In this document: positions 50,445 to 58,969 of the stretch, piece after piece
Layout: the number at the start of each line of letters is the position of its first letter
How positions within the stretch are numbered: position 1 is the stretch's first letter
NCBI GenBank assembly: GCA_900546695.1
Contig: URDX01000001.1
Coordinates: 1-64,000, forward strand
Direction of reading: 5' to 3'
DNA from: an uncultured Eubacteriales bacterium
GTDB taxonomy: Bacteria > Bacillota > Clostridia > Oscillospirales > CAG-272
Length of the DNA: 64,000 nucleotides
Program-made: the position numbers and the translations under genes
The notes under the pieces: generated by a model
Told to the model about the DNA's origin: nothing
The model's input: the letters and a program-made list of their open reading frames with translations, nothing else
Database searches by the model: none

Positions 50445-50858
50445 GTACGAAGCGGAGCGTGTGTGATGCGGCAGGTGCTGCAGCTGTCCGCGGTGCGGCG
50501 TACGAACAATCACATAGAAAAAAGGAAGTGAAAAGAATGGACGCAGGAGGCAGTCAGCATACCGATCCCGGGCGAAGTAGTGCCATGACCTATGCGACGG
50601 CGGCGGAATTCTTTTCACGCCGACTGTACAGACGATAAATGCCGCATGCCGATGCGCGGCATCGGCGCAGTGCGCTTGCAGAGCGAGTTATGCCCCCGCG
50701 GGCGAGCTATGCCCTGCCCCAGCGATGCGGTTTTTGCGTCTGCCGTCTTATGCACAAGGTCAATGCACCCTCGCCGAAGCCGAGCCCACGGGCACGGACG
50801 CGACGGGCGCTTTTTTTGCGCCGTCCCACAGATTAATAAATGAAAGGACGTGTGTGCA
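50445..50858 (+). promoter_or_regulatory. Long mgtE leader, probably regulatory
   Basis: About 410 bases. The first part can pair GTGTGAT (50460s) with ATCACAT (50510s) around a GCGGCAGGTGCTGCAGCTGT-type hairpin. Then comes a 33-codon ORF with its own ribosome site, then GC-rich hairpins including GACGGGCGC/GCGCCGTC around a T7 loop (about 50801-50826). Mg2+ transporters are often controlled by their leaders. It does not show the conserved M-box blocks that I know. Confidence 0.5.
50537..50638 (+). CDS. Leader ORF upstream of mgtE
   Basis: A 33-residue frame (MDAGGSQHTD start, FSRRLYRR end) with AAAGGAAGTG six bases before the ATG, inside the mgtE leader. Charged and with an arginine-rich end, like leader peptides whose translation senses ion levels. 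No homologue recalled; the ORF may instead be chance. Confidence 0.45.
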   Translation: MDAGGSQHTDPGRSSAMTYATAAEFFSRRLYRR

Positions 50859-52451
50859 ATGACAGAGAACGAAAACATGCCGTGCACCGAGGAGGAGCGC
50901 CGCGAGAGCGGCACGACCGAGGCTGCGCGTGTCGAGGCTGCGGGTGCAGATAACGTACATGCAGACAATGCCGCGGCTGACCGTGACGCAGACATACCGA
51001 GCGAGGAGCTTGACGCAAAGATAAGCTCGATAGGAATCGACTCGGGAGACGAGGACGACGAAACGGTCCTTGACACGATAGACACCATCGAAGAAAAGAA
51101 GGACGAGGCGCTTGAGCTCGCTGAGGAAGGCAAGTATGCCGAGCTGAAGGAGCTGCTTGAGGGGCTTGAGCCCGCCGACATAGCGCAGATAATCTCTGAG
51201 GCACCGCGAGACCGCATACCGCTTATCTTCCGCGTGCTGCCGAAGGACCTTGCAGCGGAATCCTTCACCTTTATGGACGGAGACGAGGAGGAGCTGCTGA
51301 TAAATGCCTTCTCGGACAGCGAGCTCGAGAACGTCATGAGCGGAATGTTCCTCGACGATACGGTAGACCTTATCGAGGAGATGCCCGCAAACGTCGTACG
51401 CAGGCTGCTGCAGAAGATTCCGCCCGAAAAGCGCAAGCAGATAAACGAAATCATGAACTACCCCGACGACAGCGCGGGCAGCATCATGACGATAGAGTAT
51501 ATAGACCTTACAGAGGGGATGACCGTCAGCGATGCGCTGAAGCGTATCAGACGTACAGGACTGAAAAAAGAGACGGTCTATACCTGCTACGTTCTCGATA
51601 TGAACCGAAAGCTGCAGGGCGTTGTCACCGCGCTCGACCTCATGACTGCGGAGAGCGACGACGTTATGATAACCGACATAATGGACACGGCGGTTATCTG
51701 CGCGACTACGCACACAGACAAAGAGGACGTAGGTAAGCTCATCGAAAAATACGACCTGCTCGCTATCCCGATAGTCGATAAGGAAAATCGTCTCGTCGGT
51801 ATCGTTACCGTCGACGACGCAATCGACGTCATTCAGGAAGAGGCGGAAGAGGACTTTGCTAAGATGAACGCTATGGCGCCCATCGAAAAGCCCTATCTTA
51901 AAACAAGCGTTTTTGAAATATGGCGCAGCCGTATCGGCTGGCTGATGCTGCTGATGATATCGGCAACGTTTACGGGTATGATAATCTCGTCGTTTGAGGA
52001 TGCCCTCGCCGTTCAGGTGACGCTGACCGCGTTTATCCCCATGCTTATGGACTCCGGCGGAAACTCAGGCAGTCAGGCTTCCGTTACCGTTATCCGCGCG
52101 CTCTCGACAGGTGATGTCGAGTTCGGCGATATATTACGCGTGATGTGGAAGGAGCTGCGCGTCTCCGTGCTCTGCGGACTCTCTCTCGCGGCGGCGACCT
52201 TCGTTAAAATCCTGCTCGTCGACAATCTCATCATGGGCAAGGGCGTTACCGTGCCCGTCGCGCTCGTCGTATGCATTACACTCTGCTGTACCATCATCAT
52301 CGCAAAGCTCATAGGCTGTACGCTGCCGATGTTCGCCGAAAAGATCGGCTTTGACCCCGCAGTTATGGCGAGCCCGTTCATTACGACCATCGTCGACGCG
52401 GTCTCGCTGCTCATCTACTTCACCGTAGCTAAGAGCATCCTCTCGATATAG
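50859..52451 (+). CDS. mgtE: MgtE magnesium transporter
   Basis: A 530-residue Mg2+ channel. An acidic N-terminal tail (about 1-75, unusually long) is followed by the MgtE N-domain (about 78-175), two CBS domains (about 180-300; MDTAVICATTHTD, KEDVGKLIEKYDLLAIPIV) and five membrane helices with the pore motif FIPMLMDSGGNSGSQAS. CBS and N domains close the pore when Mg2+ is high. ATG 50859 is taken; GTG 50850 would add three residues. The long leader suggests further control. Confidence 0.93.
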   Translation: MTENENMPCTEEERRESGTTEAARVEAAGADNVHADNAAADRDADIPSEELDAKISSIGIDSGDEDDETVLDTIDTIEEKKDEALELAEEGKYAELKELLEGLEPADIAQIISEAPRDRIPLIFRVLPKDLAAESFTFMDGDEEELLINAFSDSELENVMSGMFLDDTVDLIEEMPANVVRRLLQKIPPEKRKQINEIMNYPDDSAGSIMTIEYIDLTEGMTVSDALKRIRRTGLKKETVYTCYVLDMNRKLQGVVTALDLMTAESDDVMITDIMDTAVICATTHTDKEDVGKLIEKYDLLAIPIVDKENRLVGIVTVDDAIDVIQEEAEEDFAKMNAMAPIEKPYLKTSVFEIWRSRIGWLMLLMISATFTGMIISSFEDALAVQVTLTAFIPMLMDSGGNSGSQASVTVIRALSTGDVEFGDILRVMWKELRVSVLCGLSLAAATFVKILLVDNLIMGKGVTVPVALVVCITLCCTIIIAKLIGCTLPMFAEKIGFDPAVMASPFITTIVDAVSLLIYFTVAKSILSI

Positions 52452-52471
52452 CAGCCCGATATCGGCAATAC

Positions 52472-52503
52472 CGTGCCCGCTTCTGCCGCGGGGGTATTGC
52501 CGT
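52472..52503 (+). terminator. Hairpin between mgtE and coaX
   Basis: GGCAATACC (52472-52480) pairs with GGTATTGCC around a GC-rich loop, followed by GTCACTTTT. Partial T-tract, so read-through into coaX is possible. Confidence 0.55.
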
Positions 52504-52522
52504 CACTTTTGTGAGGTTATAT

Positions 52523-53287
52523 ATGATACTTACCGTTGATATCGGAAATACAATTATCGCCGTCGGCGGCTTTGAGGACGAACGGCTTGAGTTCGTCGTC
52601 CGCCTCGCGACAAACATCAAGGAAACAAGTCACGAATATGCCGCAAAGCTCGACAGCATTCTGCGGCTCTCGGATACGGAGACCGACTGCGTTTCCGCCG
52701 CCGTCGTCTCGTCGGTCGTTCCGCAGCTCAGCGGAGTCATACACGAGGCGCTGCGGATAGCTTTCGGCATTGATGCGCTGTCGGTCGGACCCGGCATCAA
52801 GACCGGAATCAATATCCATTGCGACGATCCGTCGTCGGTCGGCGCAGACCTTATCTGCGTCTCGGTCGCGGCGGCTGAAAAATACGGCAGCCCGTGCCTT
52901 ATCGTCGATATGGGCACCGCTACAAAGATAATCTACCTCGGCGTGGGCGGCGTTTTTCAGGGCGTTGCGATACTGCCCGGGGCGGAGATAAGTCTGAGTG
53001 CGCTCGCCGACTGCGCGGCACAACTGCCGCACATCGCGCTCACCGCGCCCGCATCCGCTATCGGCAAGAATACCGTCGACAGCATGCGCTCGGGTGCTGT
53101 TTTCGGCGCCGCCGCAGCGGTCGACGGCATGATAGACCGATTCTTTTCGGAGATAGGGCGCGAACTGCCTATTATCATTACGGGCGGGCTCGCGCCGACA
53201 GTGGCATGCCACTGTCGGCATGAAATGCAGCGAGACGACGATCTCGTGCTCATCGGGCTGCAGAAGATATGTAAGAAGAACATGTGA
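52523..53287 (+). CDS. coaX: Type III pantothenate kinase (CoaX)
   Basis: A 254-residue ASKHA-fold kinase that phosphorylates pantothenate, the first step of CoA synthesis. It has the N-terminal ILTVDIGNT (phosphate loop), GADLICVSVAA, CLIVDMGTATK and a C-terminal IIITGGLAP. ATG 52523 with GAGG upstream is preferred over GTG 52511. A 26-base perfect palindrome at 53194-53219 lies in the coding region just after GGLAP and encodes TVACHCRH, where relatives vary. The next gene is a probable vitamin transporter part. Confidence 0.93.
   Translation: MILTVDIGNTIIAVGGFEDERLEFVVRLATNIKETSHEYAAKLDSILRLSDTETDCVSAAVVSSVVPQLSGVIHEALRIAFGIDALSVGPGIKTGINIHCDDPSSVGADLICVSVAAAEKYGSPCLIVDMGTATKIIYLGVGGVFQGVAILPGAEISLSALADCAAQLPHIALTAPASAIGKNTVDSMRSGAVFGAAAAVDGMIDRFFSEIGRELPIIITGGLAPTVACHCRHEMQRDDDLVLIGLQKICKKNM
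53194..53219. repeat. 26-base perfect palindrome inside coaX
   Basis: GCCGACAGTGGCA followed by its exact complement. In the coding frame. Confidence 0.9.
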
Positions 53288-53412
53288 CGGCGCGGCATTA
53301 CAAATCCTACATTCGGAATGCGGCATTTTAACACGGTATTATCCCGCGTTTGCGGGCTGATATAGTATAGCGTTGTATCGCCGTACGGCGAACGACAGCA
53401 AGGAGTTTTTTT

Positions 53413-54012
53413 ATGGCAAACCAAAGCAAACAAAGGACACAGCATCTCGCTCTCGGCGCGATTCTTACCGCGCTGGTGGCTGTGCTGCAGTTTCTCGGGG
53501 CATTCATCCGCTTCGGGACGTTTTCCGTCTCGCTCGTTCTTATACCGATAGTTATCGGTGCGGCACTGTGCGGATGGAAGGTCGGAGCATGGCTCGGACT
53601 CGTTTTCGGTGTCACGGTACTGCTCAGCGGCGACGCTTCCCTCTTTCTCGCGGTAAGCGTTCCCGGTACGGTCGGAACGGTGCTCATCAAGGGCATCGCG
53701 TGCGGCGCGGCAGCCGGCGCGGTCTATAAGCTCTTCGAGCGCCGCGGGCGCTATCTCGCGGTAGTGTTATCCGCCATCGTCTGCCCCGTCGTGAATACAG
53801 GCGTATTTCTCATCGGCTGCGCGATATTCTTCATGGATACCCTCGCGGGCTGGTCTCAGGCGCTGGGCTTCGGCACGGATGTGGTAAGGTATATACTGTT
53901 CGGGCTTGTGGGAGGAAACTTCCTCTTAGAGCTCGGGACCAATATTCTGCTCAGTCCGATAATCGTCAGGATAATCGATGCGGCAGCAAAGTCTAAAAAG
54001 GTAACCGAATAA
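53413..54012 (+). CDS. ECF transporter S component, probably pantothenate
   Basis: A 199-residue membrane protein with six helices, matching the ECF_trnsprt S-component family: a start of QRTQHLALGAILTALVAVLQ and the middle LLSGDASLFLAVSVPGTV. S components bind a vitamin and use shared ECF ATPases. Directly after coaX (125 bases), which points to pantothenate (PanT type), but this is inference from context. AAGGAG lies before the ATG. Confidence 0.8.
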   Translation: MANQSKQRTQHLALGAILTALVAVLQFLGAFIRFGTFSVSLVLIPIVIGAALCGWKVGAWLGLVFGVTVLLSGDASLFLAVSVPGTVGTVLIKGIACGAAAGAVYKLFERRGRYLAVVLSAIVCPVVNTGVFLIGCAIFFMDTLAGWSQALGFGTDVVRYILFGLVGGNFLLELGTNILLSPIIVRIIDAAAKSKKVTE

Positions 54013-54014
54013 GG

Positions 54015-54240
54015 GTGGCTAAAAAAGCGCGGAACGAAAAAGTGAATAACATTTGCTTAAACTCAAATGGGTATTTACTCCTTTGTTCTCTGCGGATGAA
54101 ATCCTATCGGATTTCTTCAAAAGTATTTGAATTCACTTTTTCTGCGCCCGTTTTCGCCATGCGACGTACACCTGTACGCCTTGCATGACGAAAACGAACA
54201 CTCCACGCATTTTTATCTTACCCTAATCAGTGGCTGAAAA
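54015..54240. repeat. Intergenic repeat element, copy A
   Basis: Shares with 56140-56345 the order GGCTAAAAAAGCGC-like start, a GAAATCC/GGATTTC hairpin (54098-54115), and a long hairpin with GTACA-cc-TGTAC at its tip (54150-54195). Part of a third copy (GGCTGAAAAGCGCGGAACG) starts near 54231. Confidence 0.7.
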
Positions 54241-54275
54241 GCGCGGAACGCAAAGCGCACATTCACAAAAAATCT

Positions 54276-54312
54276 CGGGACCGCCGAAAGCACAAGTCTT
54301 TCGGCGGTCCCG
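54276..54312. terminator. Bidirectional terminator
   Basis: A 15-bp perfect stem (54276-54290 and 54298-54312, core GACCGCCGAAAG) between the ECF gene and the dockerin gene, which point at each other. Runs of T/A on both sides are short. Confidence 0.75.
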
Positions 54313-54335
54313 ATTCATTTATTATTTACACTGCA

Positions 54336-55343
54336 TCACGAATAGCGAGCGAGCAGCTTCATCAGTCGGACAAGGTCAACCGTATTCACCGTACCGTCGC
54401 ATGTGATGTCGGGGTTATATGCGGTCACGCCGCAAGCGTCGTCGCCGCCCGCAGCAATATATTTCATCAGCCGTATGAGGTCGCGGGTGTCGACTTTTCC
54501 GTCGCCGTTCACATCGCCGCGGTCATAGCTCTCCGTATCCGAAAAGTAAAGGCTGTATTTGCTGAAATCGTTATACGGAGGTATGATATCGTAGACGAAT
54601 ATCACGTCCTTGAGGCAGTTGCCCTCCTGAATTATACCCTCAAGCGAGAGCGCGTAGTCGTTCGCATAGCCGCTGTCTGACGTTGCGTCGCCGACGGCAA
54701 GCCCGTAGTGAAAGCCGCGCGCAAAGACCTTATCGCGCACCGATTCCTTCACGGGTATCTCGAACTCGAACACATAGCCGTCGTCTGTGCGGCGGAACGC
54801 CCACAGACCGTCCTCTGCATTCTTCTCGAACTCGGGAAAGCTGTGCCATTTCGCCCAGACCGTCTGACCGAAATTCGGCTCAGCGTACACCGTCGCCATC
54901 TTTCCGTCAGCGTCCGCTTGTATCTCAAAGAGCATGCCGTCAAACTCGAGATATGCCATTACCCCGTCCTGATAATAGGGTCCCCACTGCGTGCGGTCCT
55001 TTATCGCGCGCTGAAAATGATAGTCGTCTATCACGCCGATATCGTCGTCGATGACCTTTATCGCAAGATAGATCGAGCTGTCGCTCCAGAGAAAATAGCT
55101 CGTAGCTTTGACATCCCAGCCGTATGAATCCTTTCCGTTATCGGCATTGTATCTGCCGAGCCCCCAGCAGGACACCCACTCATGTTCAATATGATACGAC
55201 CACAGATATGCGTCGTCTATCACACCGTCTATCACGGGGGTGTAGTTCAGCACATCCTCCGACACCGCGCCCGACTGCCATCCGACGGACAGAAGCGAAA
55301 AAATGGCGGTGAGCATGAGGACATGTGCAATTATTTTTTTCAT
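54336..55343 (-). CDS. Secreted CBM9-like protein with dockerin
   Basis: A 335-residue secreted protein. A signal peptide (1-28) is followed by a domain of about 225 residues with the CBM9-like look (DGVIDDAYLW, SSIYLAIKVIDDDIG, GYVFEFEIPV, YGLAVGDAT). A type I dockerin closes it: GDVNGDGKVDTRDLIRLM and TCDGTVNTVDLVRLMKLL, the two calcium loops. The dockerin suggests docking to a cohesin on a cell-surface scaffold. Its binding target is not known. No catalytic domain seen. Confidence 0.88.
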   Translation of the reverse strand: MKKIIAHVLMLTAIFSLLSVGWQSGAVSEDVLNYTPVIDGVIDDAYLWSYHIEHEWVSCWGLGRYNADNGKDSYGWDVKATSYFLWSDSSIYLAIKVIDDDIGVIDDYHFQRAIKDRTQWGPYYQDGVMAYLEFDGMLFEIQADADGKMATVYAEPNFGQTVWAKWHSFPEFEKNAEDGLWAFRRTDDGYVFEFEIPVKESVRDKVFARGFHYGLAVGDATSDSGYANDYALSLEGIIQEGNCLKDVIFVYDIIPPYNDFSKYSLYFSDTESYDRGDVNGDGKVDTRDLIRLMKYIAAGGDDACGVTAYNPDITCDGTVNTVDLVRLMKLLARYS

Positions 55344-55564
55344 TTATTTTCTCCTATTGTTCTTTGCTATACCGAATTATACTGCATGCGGGTGAAAAAG
55401 TCAAGCGGCAGCCGGCGTGTTACCATTTCGGAAATTATCAACGCTTGTGTCGCTGTTTTTGCGTCAGAGCACGCTTGTTAACAAAATACACCTTTTCTTC
55501 TTCACGAAAATCGTATAAAATATACGTACGCTATGAAAGGATGCCGCTATGCGGCGCTTATATA

Positions 55565-56134
55565 ATGAAAAACATCGTAAGACGCATCGGATGCCTGCTC
55601 GCCGCCGTCTCAGTGACCGCGCTCTCGCTGCTCGCTCTCTCGGGCTGCGACAAGGAGGATTCGGGATGGTACCCTGCGGGGATGAAGCTCGCTTCCGACG
55701 AAAAGGCGGAATACAGGCTGTATGTGCCCGAAAGCTGGACGGTCGATATGTCAACGGGCGTGACAAGCGCATACGTCGGCGGAAGCGACTACTCGAATGT
55801 CTCGTTTATCGGTATGAATCTTGCCGGCGGCGGCGGGGTATACAACGCAGCCGAGTACTGGGAAAAATACAAGACCGACCTTGAAGCTACGCTGACAGAC
55901 ATCAAGTACGACGAGAGCACCGCAGACGGTCAGGCTATGCTGCTCGACGAGACCGAAGCGCTGAAATACTCCTACACCGCGACCGTTACGGGAACCGAGT
56001 ATCACTTTATGCATGTGATATGCGTGCGCGAGGGCAACGCCTATATGCTCACGTACACCGCCGTTCCCGCTTACTACGACCTTCACGCGGAGGATGTGCA
56101 GGATATAATCGACAATTTCTCTTGGGTCGACTGA
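55565..56134 (+). CDS. Predicted lipoprotein
   Basis: A 189-residue lipoprotein. The signal has a lipobox, LALSGC, with the cysteine at about 28. The mature part (about 160 residues) is a mixed alpha/beta domain (AEYRLYVPESWTVDMSTG, FMHVICVREGNAYMLTYTA), like PsbP-type or DUF-like domains seen in clostridial lipoproteins. ATG 55565 follows a GCCGC/GCGGC hairpin; an in-frame ATG 55541 exists. Neither has an ideal ribosome site, so the start is open. Function unknown. Confidence 0.7.
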   Translation: MKNIVRRIGCLLAAVSVTALSLLALSGCDKEDSGWYPAGMKLASDEKAEYRLYVPESWTVDMSTGVTSAYVGGSDYSNVSFIGMNLAGGGGVYNAAEYWEKYKTDLEATLTDIKYDESTADGQAMLLDETEALKYSYTATVTGTEYHFMHVICVREGNAYMLTYTAVPAYYDLHAEDVQDIIDNFSWVD

Positions 56135-56139
56135 GGGGA

Positions 56140-56345
56140 GGCTGAAAAAGCGCAGACCGAAAAAGCTCTCGGGTAGGCTAAAATCGTCCGGACCGAAAAA
56201 GCGGATAAAAGTGTTAATTGAACTTTTGTTCAGCGCAAACACATAAAAAGCTGATGAAATCCTATCGGATTTCTCCGAAGAAATGATTATCGGCGTTTTT
56301 GCCCCTCGGCGTACACTTGTACGCCGAGGGGCAAAAAACACTCAC
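56140..56345. repeat. Intergenic repeat element, copy B
   Basis: Shares the layout of 54015-54240: GGCTGAAAAAGCGC start (56150), GAAATCC/GGATTTC hairpin (56256-56273) and a 20-bp-plus stem with GTACA-(tip)-TGTAC (56295-56339). Confidence 0.7.
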
Positions 56346-56474
56346 TCAGAAATTTTTTTACCTATCCGCCTAAATCAAACGGAGCTGTTAAAACGGATGC
56401 AAGAAACAACCGGACGATTATCGACGGCTGCGTAAAACGACCGTTCAATGACCGACGGCTGACCTATCGGCAGA
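56346..56474. other. Short gap after repeat B
   Basis: No gene seen; ends at the thrS stop. Confidence 0.5.
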
Positions 56475-58328
56475 TCACTTCTTGAGTCTGACCTCCTCCT
56501 CACAGCGGGCGATGAAGTCATCAAGGCTCATCGTCCCGAGATCGCCGTCCTTTCTCGAACGTACCGAAATGACCTTTTCGTTCATCTCGTTGTCGCCTAT
56601 GACTATCATGTACGGTATCTTAGCAAGCTGCGCTTCGCGGAGCTTGAAGCCGAGCTTTTCGGAGCGGTAGTCACTCTCAACGCGGAAGCCTGCATCACCG
56701 AGCATTGCGGCAACCTCCTCACACCAGTCGATATTGCGCTCGTTTATCGAGATGACCTTCATCTGAGTCGGGTTGAGCCAGAGCGGGAACGCGCCTGCAT
56801 AGTGCTCGGTAAGAATACCGATAAAGCGCTCGATACTGCCGAAGATAACGCGGTGTATCATAACGGGGCGGTGACGCTCGTTATCCTGACCGACATACGT
56901 CAGGTCGAAGCGCTCGGGCATCTGGAAGTCGAGCTGGATAGTGCCGCACTGCCATGTTCTGCCGATGGAATCCTCGAGGTGGAAGTCGATCTTAGGTCCG
57001 TAGAACGCACCGTCGCCCTCGTTGATGGTATACGGCTTGCCGTTCTCCTCAAGCGCGCGGCGAAGTGCTGCGGTAGCGGTCTCCCACTGCTCGTCGGAGC
57101 CCATGGAATCCTCGGGACGGGTGGAAAGCTCAAGGCTGTACTTGAAGCCGAAAACGTTATAGAAGCTGTCTATCATGCGCATTACGCCGAGAATCTCGCT
57201 CTCGATCTGGTCGGGAGTCATGAAGATATGCGCATCATCCTGCGTAAAGCAGCGTACACGCATGAGACCGTGCAGCGCGCCCGAAAGCTCATGACGGTGA
57301 ACAAGTCCGAGCTCCGCCATGCGCTGCGGCAGATCGCGGTAGGAATGAATCTTTCTCCTATATACGAGCATTCCGCCGGGGCAGTTCATCGGCTTGATAG
57401 CGTAATCCTCACCGTCGATAACGGTGGTATACATGTTGTCCTTATAGTGATCCCAGTGTCCCGAACGGTGCCACAGCTCCTGATTCAGAATCATAGGAGT
57501 TCTTATCTCCTGATAGCCGTTCTTGCGGTGCTCCGCGCGCCAGAAATCCTCAAGGATATTGCGCAGCACCATGCCTTTGGGCAGGAAGAACGGGAAGCCC
57601 GGTCCCTCCTCATAGATATCGAACAGGTCTAGCTCTCTGCCGAGCTTGCGGTGGTCGCGCTTTTTTGCCTCCTCCATGCGCTCTGTGTATGCGGCAAGCT
57701 CGTCCTTCTTCGGGAATGCTATACCGTAGATACGCTGGAGCATCTTGTTCTTGGAGTCACCCTCCCAGTATGCGCCCGTGCACTGAATAAGCTTAAGAGC
57801 CTTGATAGCGCCCGTAGAGAAAAGGTGCGGTCCTGCACAGAGGTCGACGAAATCGCCCATGCGGTAGAAGGAGATGTCCTCGCCCTCGGGAACTCTGCCG
57901 ATGAGCAGTACCTTATAGGGCTCGCCTGCCTCCTCCATCAGCTTTATCGCCTCGTCGCGCGGCAGAACGAAGCGCTCCATCTTTGCGTTTTCCTTGACTA
58001 TGCGCTGCATCTCGCGCTCGATGAGCGGAAGGGTCTCCTGCGTGAAGGATACATCGGAATCTATATCATAGTAAAAGCCGTTGTCGATAGAGGGTCCTAT
58101 GGTGAGCTTAGACTCGGGGTAAAGACGCTTAACGGCTGCAGCAAGCACGTGCGACGCGGTGTGCCAGAACACGCGCTTGCCCTCTGCGTCCTCGAACGTC
58201 AGCGGCTGAACGTCTGCGCCGTCCTCTACCTCGCGTGAAAGGTCTATGACCTCTCCGTCGACCTTAGCCGCAATCACCTCGCGGGAGATGCGGTCAGATT
58301 CCTTTAATACTTCGTATGCGGTTTTCAT
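56475..58328 (-). CDS. thrS: Threonyl-tRNA synthetase
   Basis: A 617-residue enzyme charging tRNA-Thr. It has a short TGS-like start, an editing domain with HTASHVLAAAV and FVDLCAGPH, the class II core with MNCPGGM (zinc cysteine), RVRCFTQDDAHIF (motif 2) and an anticodon-binding C-terminus. A little short for the family because the TGS domain is reduced to about 55 residues. Controlled by a T-box in the leader (58385-58600). AAAGGAAG lies before the ATG. Confidence 0.96.
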   Translation of the reverse strand: MKTAYEVLKESDRISREVIAAKVDGEVIDLSREVEDGADVQPLTFEDAEGKRVFWHTASHVLAAAVKRLYPESKLTIGPSIDNGFYYDIDSDVSFTQETLPLIEREMQRIVKENAKMERFVLPRDEAIKLMEEAGEPYKVLLIGRVPEGEDISFYRMGDFVDLCAGPHLFSTGAIKALKLIQCTGAYWEGDSKNKMLQRIYGIAFPKKDELAAYTERMEEAKKRDHRKLGRELDLFDIYEEGPGFPFFLPKGMVLRNILEDFWRAEHRKNGYQEIRTPMILNQELWHRSGHWDHYKDNMYTTVIDGEDYAIKPMNCPGGMLVYRRKIHSYRDLPQRMAELGLVHRHELSGALHGLMRVRCFTQDDAHIFMTPDQIESEILGVMRMIDSFYNVFGFKYSLELSTRPEDSMGSDEQWETATAALRRALEENGKPYTINEGDGAFYGPKIDFHLEDSIGRTWQCGTIQLDFQMPERFDLTYVGQDNERHRPVMIHRVIFGSIERFIGILTEHYAGAFPLWLNPTQMKVISINERNIDWCEEVAAMLGDAGFRVESDYRSEKLGFKLREAQLAKIPYMIVIGDNEMNEKVISVRSRKDGDLGTMSLDDFIARCEEEVRLKK

Positions 58329-58384
58329 TTTTTTCTGCTTCCTTTCACAATTTAGCTTATCCGTTTATTTCTGCCCGGAAAAAC

Positions 58385-58600
58385 GAAAAAATCCCGGACG
58401 ACCGTCTGGTCGTTCGGGGTGTGGATGCATCAGCGATCCGCACGGTTCCACCCGAGCTTTTCACTCATTAATTCGATTTGTAATATCCGCCTTGCGCGGC
58501 ACGCGGTGGTACCGACAGTCTCCGCGTACGGCGATTCCAGCATCCGCCGCTCTCTGTTACGCTTTCCGAAAATCGACATGTCCGCATGACCGATTCAATG
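58385..58600 (-). ncRNA. T-box leader of thrS
   Basis: On the minus strand: AGAGAG (58555-58550) of stem I, GGTACCACC at 58513-58505 with ACC as a possible threonine specifier, and the T-box sequence GGGTGGAACCG (58453-58443). A terminator CCCGAACGACC...GGTCGTCCGGG-type stem (58420-58392) runs into TTTTTT. Uncharged tRNA-Thr should favour the antiterminator. Confidence 0.9.
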
Positions 58601-58603
58601 CTC

Positions 58604-58632
58604 ATATTAACATTGTTGTGTGTTATTTTGAA
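58604..58632 (-). promoter_or_regulatory. Promoter of the T-box-thrS transcript
   Basis: Minus strand TTCAAA (58627-58632), 17 bases, TAATAT (58604-58609). Confidence 0.6.
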
Positions 58633-58713
58633 CATTCGAGTGTGTGAGAATTCACACAAAGTGCGTAAATAATAACATTTTCGACACTTAGCGCGTGAAA
58701 TTCCGTCGCTCTC

Positions 58714-58755
58714 TTGACAAAATAACGAAAATATGATATACTGAATCAGTATATG
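58714..58755 (+). promoter_or_regulatory. Promoter with dyad operator for the DUF6179-like gene
   Basis: TTGACA (58714-58719), 17 bases, TATACT (58737-58742). A dyad ATATACTGA/TCAGTATAT overlaps the -10, so a repressor may bind there. About 230 bases of leader follow before the gene. Confidence 0.7.
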
Positions 58756-58969
58756 TTGTCAGAGCATACAAGATGCCCAATATACTTTGCAGTTTGGAGT
58801 ATATCACAAATCGCCGCGTTTGTCAATAGAAAATTCGCGCCGTCCGACTGTTTTTTGCGGTCGGTGCCCGAATATGCGGCTACGTGCGTATCTGAGGCGG
58901 CTGAATGCCGGACAGCATACCCGAATGATAGCGTCCGCCGCCGCGGGCGCAGAAGAATGTGAGATTATT

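Noticed and set aside
50445..50858. M-box (ykoK) riboswitch in front of mgtE
   Set aside because: Position fits, but the conserved GGTGAGGCTCC-type and other blocks I know were not found. Reported as an unknown leader instead.
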